From the NCBI GenBank assembly GCA_009667805.1, contig CM019064.1, positions 77,374,400-77,438,399 of the forward strand: DNA of 64,000 bases. The letters run 5' to 3'. The notes beneath the pieces were generated by a model. That model saw only the letters and a program-made list of their open reading frames with translations. It did not search any database and was not told the origin of the DNA. Shown here one piece after another: positions 56,143-64,000 of the stretch (position 1 is the first letter of the stretch; the number at the start of each line of letters is the position of its first letter). The position numbers and the translations under genes were made by a program. The DNA comes from Leptobrachium leishanense. Its lineage: Eukaryota; Chordata; Amphibia; Anura; Megophryidae.

Positions 56143-57198
56143 AAAAACTGACCTATGCTCTACAGGATGCTGAATGTACTTGCAACTGAAAATACCCTCA
56201 AAGCGAGTAACTTCTTTATGCCAAACTGCCCTCCTTTATTGCAGACTGCATTTGCAAGAAACTACCACTAGACGGGGTGTTGTCGAGTCTGCTAGTGAAC
56301 CCACGTGGAGCAGTACCTGCTCGCCGTCCTGCATGTGCATCCAGTGAGCTGCTGGTGGTGGGATATCATTCTGTTCTATCTTGAACAAGTGTCTATTTTT
56401 TGTTAGATTAGAATGGAAAACGAATTCCCATAAATGCTGCATGATACTTTGAAGAGATTGTTGGGAATGCCATTGAAGCTGTTTACTTCTTCCCGTGATA
56501 ATAAAACCATTCTTGAACTTGTTCTGCAGTGCATCGTACAGGGATCATTATATTGGAGTCTGGGAAAAATATGAAAGGACAGTGTTTCTACCATTATGTG
56601 CACCTGGTCTTATAAAATGAGCTTCCAATTCTTGGCCTTTAAATGACCATATAGAGATCTGCTCAGACCTAATAAACCCAGCGAGATGTACTTTTATGGA
56701 TCCCCCACCATGTTTAACAACTGGCAACAGACATTGCAACTGGAAGGCATCCTTTGCTTTCCTTTAACCTTTACTGTGATCCAATGTAGAACGTGGAACC
56801 ATTAACCGTTGCTGAAGAGTGCTTGTTTTGCATTTGTTTGTTTTTTCCTTTCGGGTTAGTGCTTTCTGAGTGGCAGCTTTGTCAAGCTCACAACATTTAT
56901 ATTTTTGATGCAGGGTCACAAATGAGCTTTAATGTTGGTATTGCTCTTCGGCGGTGTTTATTAATTATACTATGAGTCATGTGTCCATTTCTTTCTGTGC
57001 CCTAGAAAGAAATGGTTTTGTTTTTAGTCACTGCAAAATGCTCATAAGTTGCATGTTGGTTCAGAATTCATACATACCTTAACTCATATTTTAAAATATT
57101 TTCTATTTTATGATTGACACACCAGACATCAGACTTATTTTACAATCTGAACACGTACATAATAAAATTATATGTAAAATCTCTTTAATAGCCAACTA
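56143..57198. other. Intergenic sequence, no gene recognised
   Basis: Minus-strand frames at 56236-56739 could be relics of a DNA transposon, but I see no diagnostic motif. Confidence 0.4.
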
Positions 57199-57262
57199 GA
57201 GGCACTATCACCTGGAGTGAGCTAAAACGCTAAAACGCCAATGCTACATGAAAAATCCAGCA

Positions 57263-58130
57263 CGAGTGTGACGGAACCGTTCTCTTCCGCCTGTCCTGAC
57301 TCTCCAGACACCCCTTAGTTGTGGTCAGCCCAGCTACTGGGAGCGCTGTCCTCAGTGCCTCGAGCAGCTTGACCCGCCTGCTTCTGTTTCTCTGCCCTGG
57401 AGCCGTTAGGAATTCCCAAAAGGCCGCTCTGTGCCTTCAGAGGTTGAGTGTGTAGCGTCGCTGAAATAAAACACCAGACGCGGCTGTATGCTTTAAAACA
57501 GGATTCTCTCTCTGTCTCAGTCTCTGAGAGTTCTGACTTTTAATGAACAAAAACGCCACCATTTATGCTGAAATCCAACAGCCATAATTTGCATAAATGA
57601 CGCACATCGTCCTACTAAAATGCTAATTACATTATGTCAAATAGGTATTTACAATAAACATTCTTTACATTCTTTAGCCTTTAGCTCACACAACATTTGC
57701 ATAATCTATTGTTCTAACACATCAGATTAAAGACAAACACTATCACAGACTTCTTGAATCAAATATGCAGCCAGATAAGGGGAAAAGCCCTGTTGCATAA
57801 ATTACACAGCAGTAAAGCTTGTTTACTGGCTATACAAAAACACATTACCTACAGGAATATAAGTATATTTAAAACTAAAGCTACGCCATTTACACTAAAC
57901 TAATTTAAACAAAAACCAAACACTGTAAAATATATTTAAAATCACACGATACAAATGAACATAAAGTCTCTTGGGGTTTGAAGCGTGGAGAGCCACGTCA
58001 GCTCCATGACAACGAGCCGCTAATATGTAACACCTGACGACCAACCAACAGATTGCCTTGTTCGCGGGTGTCAGTGTACAAGATTCATTTCTAGGGAAAC
58101 GCAAAGACCCGGGCTGAGACCCAGTGCTAA
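57263..58130. mobile_element. Possible LTR or LTR fragment
   Basis: TGTGACGGAACCGTTCTCTT resembles the 5' end of vertebrate Gypsy-type LTRs. The segment contains AATAAA signals and CAATAAACATTC, but the 3' boundary and duplication are unclear. Low confidence. Confidence 0.3.
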
Positions 58131-58244
58131 TGCAGTTGTGTACAGGATAGAACCGTTTTTTCCAGTGCAGAGTGCCGGGCCATACCTATCCACTGCCCTC
58201 ACAAGCTTGTAAAAGTATGAACACATCCAGCGAAGAGCCCTCAA

Positions 58245-58480
58245 AACCATGCATTATTAAAATCCGTCAAGGTGGCCATATTATCCATGTTTCTATGCAC
58301 AAATATATTAAGACTGATGGACATTGCATGATAAATGCCACCCAACAGCATGTAGACTCATTACACTGCTTTTAATAGATCCAAAAGGAAGGCCAGATGA
58401 GCCACAAAAATTTCCCTGCTGCAGCATATAAATAATAAAATTTATCCATGTGTCCCTTTAAACATGGTCCTAACCATAAT
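58245..58480. mobile_element. AGGGTTGCCAGATC-family fragment
   Basis: AAGGTGGCCATATTATCCAT, TGCCACCCAACAGCATGTAG and CTGCTGCAGCATATAAATAA follow the order of the copy at 30780-30960. It is diverged. Confidence 0.55.
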
Positions 58481-59290
58481 ACTCCACCTCTTACACACTA
58501 TGAATAACCCCCAGCATAAAATGATTAGAATTAGCCAATATATTAGATTTAGACTACATGTCAATAAAGGATACATTTATAATAGAGCCTACTGCAACAG
58601 CAGCAACATTGCTGTCTAGACCCATTACTATGGTGTATGGGGCCAAGAGAACACCCGTGCTGCATTCCTTTTAATTGCCTGTTAATTGCCTGTCAATTTG
58701 GTGCAAGGACATTTTTTTTCTTCTTTTTTGTTCCTTTCTGTCAGTTAACACCAGGGTTGAGCAGTAGGTAAATTTTTTAGATTAACGTATGTGTAGAAGT
58801 TAGCTCCGGGACCAAACGATCTGTTGGTTACAATAGAGCAAGTGCTCTCTAGCCCTCCCCATGTTAAGTATAGAAAGCGCTAAGTACAGTAAGCTCGCAA
58901 TACAATTCACAAATTTCCACACGTTAAGTGATTTTCTCCATTTGTAGCTGGAGGCAAACAATCTGTTGTTCTGGCGCTAGACTGAATTTACCTGGCGCTA
59001 ACGCAAAAACATGCTGACGCTAGGGTTAGCTCACACCAGGTGATAGTGCCCGTGGTGTTAAGCCTCCCCGGAGGGCAGTCTATTGTTATAGGGCGTTTCC
59101 ACTTGTTGGTGGGAGGAGTTTTTCTAACTGCCGAGAGGGAGGGGTAAGTGAGCAGCTGTGATGGGTGCATGCGCAGCTGGCGACGGACCCCTTACAAGCG
59201 CATATGTATATATGAGACCAAAATCCAAACGCACACGGAGACTTCTTTTCAAAGTTTTGATAAAATAAAACTTTATTCTGGCATCAAATT

Positions 59291-59330
59291 TCAACGTTTC
59301 AGTCCCCAGAGGGACTTTCCTCAGGAATGG
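59291..59330 (-). ncRNA. Hammerhead-ribozyme-like motif of the PLE
   Basis: On the minus strand: TTC, then CTGAGGA (59318-59324, fits CUGANGA), stem II AGTCCC with its inverse GGGACT around a short loop, then GAAA and a palindromic AACGTT, then GAA closing stem I. PLEs are known to carry hammerheads in their terminal repeats, and the position downstream of the GIY-YIG domain fits. Activity is not shown. Confidence 0.75.
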
Positions 59331-59830
59331 CCAACATACAAAGGAAGACATATATATACATCAAACAATTAAACTCCCACAGATGTGTCTACCCTGCAAT
59401 CACAGAGCAGGCGTGGACATACTCTGCAAGCCAATTAACCAAGGAAACATAAATCACAGTGACACCTCAAAAAGAGTCTAAGAAAAAAAGAGAAAGTCAA
59501 CATGTAGGATACAGTGATACAATATTCCAGCTACATTTAAAAAGAACATATTAGCAGCTTAGTATAGATATAGCAGTGTAATTAACATAGCTAGGAATAG
59601 TAATCCATATATGGCAAAAGCATAATATTATACTAAATGTGCACAGAACTACAGCCATACAATGAACTGCCCTTTATTCAGATCCATGTAAACCACATAT
59701 TTAGGAAGACCAAATAGAAAAAATAAATAAATAATTTTTTTATTGGTTAAAACCAATTGCGTAGGAGGACTTCACACCCAGATAGGGTTTGTAAGACCAA
59801 TACTGCATATATCGCTGCTTTTTAAACAAA

Positions 59831-61620
59831 CTAATGTAGGGGCAAAAAAGGGATATAAGTGTTCTTCTCATTAAGACCACGCGGGGCAAGTGAGTCCAGT
59901 GTAAAAATGCAAAAAGATTCTCGCTTGAGAAGTTCTTTAGCGTGATCACCCCCTCTCACAAGCGGGGGGATGTGATCAATAGCCATCACTCGTAGGCTGG
60001 ACAAATTATGTCCAGCCTCACAGAAGTGGCGTGCCACCGGTTGTGGTTTATCATGCCCGTTTAATGCTGCCCTAATGGCCGACCTATGATTTGCCATACG
60101 TTCTCGTAAATTATTAATGGACTTCCCTATATATATTTTACCACAGGGACATGAGATCTTATAGACAACATAGTCAGTTGTACAGGTAATTCGGTGTCGG
60201 ATTCGGTACCTGGTACCACTGTAAGGATGAAAAAACACTTTTCCCGGGATTAGAGAATTACACGTAGTACATCCCACACACCGGAAACAGCCCGGGTTTG
60301 AAAATGGATTATTAGATGAGAAAAAGTTATATTGGTCCGTATGGACCAAGAAGTCCCGTAAATTCTTATTTCGTTTATAACAAATCATCGGGGGGTCAGA
60401 AGTGGCCGCAGCCAATTTAGGATCATTTTGAAGAATACGCCAGTGACGTCTAATAGTACAGGCAAACATACTTGATTTTGTATGAAACGTCTGAGCAAAT
60501 ATAATTCGAGAGTTCGACCCACCATGTGGGCCCGGTGTTAGCACACCATCATGTGCTTTGTTCAAGGCCTTATCAAGAATGTCAGATCTATAACCTCGTT
60601 TAATAAATCGAGACTACATCTCTGACAGCTGCTGTGTACATGTAGAAGGATCCGAGTTGTTGCTCATAACGCGCAAAAACTGGGAAATAGGTAACGATTC
60701 TTTGAGTTTGCGTGGATGGAAACTAGAAGCGTGTAATAAAGTATTCCTATCCGTCGGTTTCCTAAATAGTGAATATCGCAGTCTACCATCCTCAACTGCG
60801 ACATTGAGGTCTAAGAAATTAACACTTACAGGATCCGAATGGAATGTTAGCCTAACTGACGTTGGTAATTTGTTCAGATTGGTCATAATGGTTTGCAATT
60901 CACCAGGTGTCCCCTGCCACATCAACAAATTATCGTCAATATAACGAACGTAAAATTGCAATCCACGAGAGAAAGCAGGCAAAAAAAAGTAGATTTGTAT
61001 ATGTACATAAAAGCGTTGGCATACATGGGAGCCATTGCCGCTTCCATGGATGTGCCTGTACATTGTAGGTAGTATTTCTCCTGGAACCTAAAATAGTTCA
61101 TAGTGAGAGTTTTACGCAAAATTTCCAAAATAAATTCTATAGGGTATGGCACAGCATTAATGTGGTTAACTAGAATTGTGCGTACCGCCCCGATGCCCTC
61201 CTCCAAAGGAATGATGGTATAAAGACTATTAACATCTATAGTAACAAGGAGGGAATCGGGGAGGGGTGCCCCAAGGCGCTTCAATCGAGAAATAATGTCT
61301 GGGGTGTCCCTGACAATAGTGCCAAGGGACATCACTGGCTTCTGCAAGATACGATCCAACCAGATACACAATGGTTCCAACAGGCCGCCAATTGCCGAAA
61401 CAATTGGACGGCCTGGTGGATGTCTAGCATTTTTGAGGATCTTAGGCAAGGTATACAAAATAGGACACCGAGGAAATGTCACAGACATATATTCAAATAG
61501 CTGAGATGAAATGACAGTTGATTCTAAGGCTTGTTTTAAAAAATTCCTTAAACTTTGTGCAAACTCCAATATATATATAGATACATTAGCAGAGACTCTT
61601 CCAGTGAAGCATAATGGTAG
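59831..61620 (-). pseudogene. PLE reverse transcriptase / GIY-YIG endonuclease, frameshifted
   Basis: The polyprotein would prime and copy PLE RNA at nicked chromosomal DNA. On the minus strand: LYTLPKILKNARHPPGRPIV and LEPLCIWLDRILQKPV; motif A LLVTIDVNSLYTIIPLEEG (about 61250-61195); a motif-B-like GTSMEAAMAPMYANAFM (near 61050). A frameshift near 61000 leads to the catalytic FYVRYIDDNLLMWQG (near 60950) and SVNFLDLNVAVEDGRLRYS. After another break near 60614 comes the C-terminal part with a cysteine cluster FRCVGCTTC, then the GIY-YIG domain YVVYKISCPCGKIYIGKS (near 60170-60110), REN..HRSAIRAAL-like helices and LDSLAPRGLNEK at the end. At least two frameshifts and a stop block expression. 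Confidence 0.9.
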
Positions 61621-61870
61621 CACCCACCATTTGTTTGGCCAAAAATAATAATAATATATAGAAAAAAACTCATTTGTGTTTATTCCCAAGGCGGATATTT
61701 CTTTCCTGGGTAACAGGTGATATAAGACTTCTAAATGTAAGAAAATTTTAAGGTTGTTTTCCCACCGCTGCCATGGCAGCAACATAGTAGCAAATATTAC
61801 AAGATGTAGAAAAATCAATATGTACCTTTTGCATCTTCTGTCCTGTCTGACAGCATTTTTACGCATGGTC

Positions 61871-62509
61871 TATTTATCTCTTTAAGAGGATTCTTCCCCC
61901 CAGACATTAAGTTGCCACAAGGTTGTATGAACTAACTGATTGCTCAATAGGCATAATGCTCTCATCCTTTAATAGCCATAGGCAGGGAGGCAATACACAG
62001 AGGAGGCAAGAAATGGATAAGGGAAAAATCAGGAAGCAGGTAAGAAAATGGCATTGCTAGAGGATTTTGTGCAAATATTTACTGAGCTGTATTTCCCAAC
62101 CTGGTCAGCCAGTCTGCAGGCAGTATTAACGGTCAGTACTGACTGCCGGCTAGGTGAGCATAACAGTAGATAAAAGTGCTGTAGAAGGCCTTAGCCAGTT
62201 GAAAAAAAATTGCAAACACAAACAAATTCTCTACCTGCTGCTGTAAGTTCCCTTAAGTTTTAGTTCTAGCCAGCAAAATCTAGAAACATGTAAAAGGAAT
62301 AGGCACAAGTGCTTGGTATAATAGGACACACTAGTGTAACCGTTTTACCATGCATAAGAGCAGTATTGATATATAAAGTTTTGAGTAATCACTCCTTTAT
62401 CAATGCTACATGCCCTCAACAGTGTTAACTCACCAAATACATAAAGAAATGAAATTCACCCCCCCCCCAAAGTTTCTAGGTGGACAGCCGATTCCAAGAT
62501 CGTGCTGAG
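61871..62509. other. Intergenic sequence, nothing recognised
   Basis: No coding or repeat signature seen. GTGCTTGGTATAATAGGACA at 62310 recurs inverted near 63280-63300, suggesting a larger inverted repeat around the MITE. Confidence 0.45.
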
Positions 62510-62512
62510 TTA

Positions 62513-62938
62513 GGCTAAGGTCAGACGAAAGCATTTTTAACGTGCGTTTAGCCGCACGAAATCACGGCCGTGCTAGCAGCAAATGACGTCCAATGCCGGG
62601 GAACATACGACGTACGGCCGCACGAAAGTTCGTCCGTGCAACGCAAGTGGCAAACGAACGCATTTTTTCAAGAACGTCAAACCGCTAGTACTGACGTACA
62701 GAGTGCGCTGCGGCCGCATAGCGGCGTGTTTGCGTGATTGGGAGACGTCAGACGCTGCACACGTCCGGCCAACATAACGTCCAGACGCAAAAGGGTTTTA
62801 TTGATGATCCGTACAAAATCACGGATGAAAATGCGCATCGTATGACCACTATCGCGTATTCCGTGAAAAAATACGTCCATTCGTTCAGACGCACTTTTTC
62901 AAGGACAACGTGAAAAATGCGTTCGTCTGACCCTAGCC
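62513..62938. mobile_element. Harbinger-like MITE copy 6
   Basis: GGCTAAGGTCAGACGAAAGC to GTCTGACCCTAGCC, 426 bp, flanked by TTA (62510-62512) and TAA (62939-62941). The left end has one substitution from the family. Confidence 0.9.
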
Positions 62939-63323
62939 TAAAGGTTCCAGAGTTTGGCTGGATGGTTTCTTCATCTTGGTTTCAGCCATCCAGAGCTATG
63001 GTCCAATATGTTCTTCCTGTCTCTGGTAGATGTGATTGCTTCAGAACTCAATGGGTACATGACCAGCTGGCCAAACCCTGGAACTTGCATTCAGCACCAT
63101 TTTGGAATCCCATGCACAGTTGGAAAGTACATTGGTGGGGGTTGAATTTAATTTCTGTATATACAGTATTTGGTACTTCGACACTGTGTGAAGGCATGTA
63201 CAATTGTTAAAGGGATGAATCTTCAAGATGTTCGCAGTCATACTGCTAATCTACATAATAGAAGAGTTCCACTAGTGTACCCTATTATACCAAGTGCTTG
63301 TGCCTATTCCTTTTACATGTGAC
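62939..63323. other. Intergenic spacer, probably the right part of a TIR element
   Basis: It is not coding. Its right part (AGTGTACCCTATTATACCAAGTGCTTGTGCCTATTCC, 63273-63310, given here only as landmarks AGTGTACC and GTGCCTATTCC) is the near inverse of 62297-62340. The MITE at 62513 therefore lies inside a ~1-kb inverted-repeat structure. Confidence 0.55.
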
Positions 63324-63949
63324 CAGAGGCGTAACTAGAAACCTCAGGGCCCAGGTGTGGGAATCCATGATGCACCCCCTGTCATAATGCACTGGATGTA
63401 ATGTGCTCTATGTATATCTCAAAGAGCTTCACAGTAATATGCAGTGTGTGTGAGCGTATAACAGAGCTCCAAGTGAAAACTCAGAAATAAGTATAAAATA
63501 TTATTAAAATAAATAATATATATTAAAATATTTAATCAATTGAAATACTATTAAGATAAATATAAATTATGTTAATATACTTTTTTTATATTTGTGTTTT
63601 TTTAATATCTTGCATTGTATTACTTTGTATTTCTGCAACTGTAACACTTCAATGTTCTTGAACCCAGGACATACTTGAAAATGAGAGAAATCTCAATGTA
63701 TCCTTCCTGGTAAAATCCTTTTTTAAATAAATAAATAAATAAATATTATTGAAAAATTATATACTTTTTACCTTTTTACCTAACATTTTGTGCAGGGAGG
63801 GGGCTGAATTCCTCTTCATCAAGTGGAAGAGCCTAGGTGAGGTCCCGGCCCCGGGCGAGGTCCAGACCTCGGCAGCTAATTATGGGACCCCCGGACTCAA
63901 GGGCCCAGGTGCCGTGGCACTCACAACACCCCTGGTAGTTATGTCCCTG
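63324..63949. mobile_element. hAT-type element (CAGAGGCGTAACTA ends), 626 bp
   Basis: CAGAGGCGTAACTAGAAACC at the left and GGTAGTTATGTCCCTG at the right are inverted copies. They are flanked by a perfect 8-bp CATGTGAC (63316-63323 and 63950-63957). It shares its ends and AATGTGCTCTATGTATATCT-type interior with the element at 39429. It contains a LINE 3' tail. Confidence 0.88.
63590..63744 (+). mobile_element. 3' tail of the CR1/L2-group LINE inside the hAT element
   Basis: TTTGTGTTTTTTTAATATCT through ACATACTTGAAAATGAGAGA to the AAATAAATAAATAAATAAAT tail matches the 3' end of the LINE at 18310-21103. It must have inserted into the hAT element, or been carried in it. Confidence 0.85.
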
Positions 63950-64000
63950 CATGTGACCAAAATATTCTTTTTAAGGATTATGTAGGCTATTAACAAATAA

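Larger units (their letters stand above)
57199..59060. mobile_element. TIR element with GGCACTATCACCTGG repeats, holding other insertions
   Basis: AGGCACTATCACCTGGAGTG at 57202 is the near inverse of CACACCAGGTGATAGTGCCC at 59032, and pairing extends into TGAGCTAA/TTAGCTCA. Between them lie an LTR-like segment and a fragment of the AGGGTTGCCAGATC family. Duplication sites were not identified. Confidence 0.55.
59150..61870 (-). mobile_element. Penelope-like retroelement (PLE)
   Basis: A minus-strand element has reverse transcriptase then GIY-YIG endonuclease, the diagnostic PLE order, followed downstream by a hammerhead-like motif (59291-59330). Several frameshifts break the ORF and the 5' end is not visible, so it is a dead, probably 5'-truncated copy. 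Confidence 0.88.

Noticed and set aside
61640..61866. N-terminal extension of the Penelope frame up to 61866
   Set aside because: The frame is open, but the sequence before the LYTLPKILK region does not look like PLE protein and may be flanking DNA, so it was not counted as coding.
1..64000. Bacterial-style systems (operons, defence islands, prophage, toxin-antitoxin pairs)
   Set aside because: Gene density, element types (LINE, SINE, PLE, hAT, Harbinger) and AT-rich spacers all indicate vertebrate nuclear DNA. No prokaryotic gene arrangement is present.

Overview
This window looks like non-coding, repeat-packed vertebrate nuclear DNA. The element mix (Harbinger, hAT, piggyBac-like and Tc1/mariner MITEs, a CR1/L2-group LINE, a Penelope-like element and a tRNA-derived SINE) suggests an amphibian, most likely a frog. 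That assignment is an inference from TE content; no host gene is available to confirm it. I found no convincing host exon, tRNA, rRNA or CRISPR array. Every long open frame lies in a decayed transposon protein, a tandem repeat, or a GC-rich MITE that is open by chance.

Layout. 1-18.3 kb: MITEs of several families in AT-rich sequence, including six copies or pieces of a GGTTATTCA-ended family, a hAT MITE at 8.5 kb, and a TTAA-flanked element that splits a GATA-like repeat at 9.0-10.6 kb. 18.3-21.1 kb: a 5'-truncated LINE whose ORF is split by a Harbinger MITE. 21.3-30.6 kb: more MITEs and a 2.45-kb hAT-type element with an 8-bp duplication (27,553-30,003). 30.8-37.1 kb: a nest in which a hAT element sits inside an older TIR element and carries a 2.5-kb minisatellite with a 1.2-kb tandem duplication. 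37.5-47.5 kb: a SINE, two GGTTATTCA elements, further hAT elements, and a second LINE (minus strand) split by a probable solo LTR. 48.0-51.4 kb: a Tc1/mariner DD36E transposon broken by a Harbinger MITE and by a 1.75-kb element carrying a hammerhead-like motif. 53.2-55.0 kb: a second Tc1 element (DD37E spacing) broken by a TTAA-flanked element made of about 13 consecutive hairpins. 55.5-64.0 kb: LINE tails, a Penelope-like retroelement with RT, GIY-YIG and a hammerhead-like motif, a Harbinger MITE and a terminal hAT element.

There is no operon-like cooperation here. The story is stratigraphy: which element inserted into which can be read directly from target-site duplications. The ~426-bp Harbinger MITE (six copies, TWA duplications) sits inside at least five other elements and is among the youngest arrivals. 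The most interesting items are the hairpin-array MITE, the two hammerhead-like motifs with palindromic stem III, the minisatellite born inside a hAT element, and a SINE that shares the tail of the resident LINE. Boundaries were read by eye from terminal inverted repeats and may be off by a few bases.
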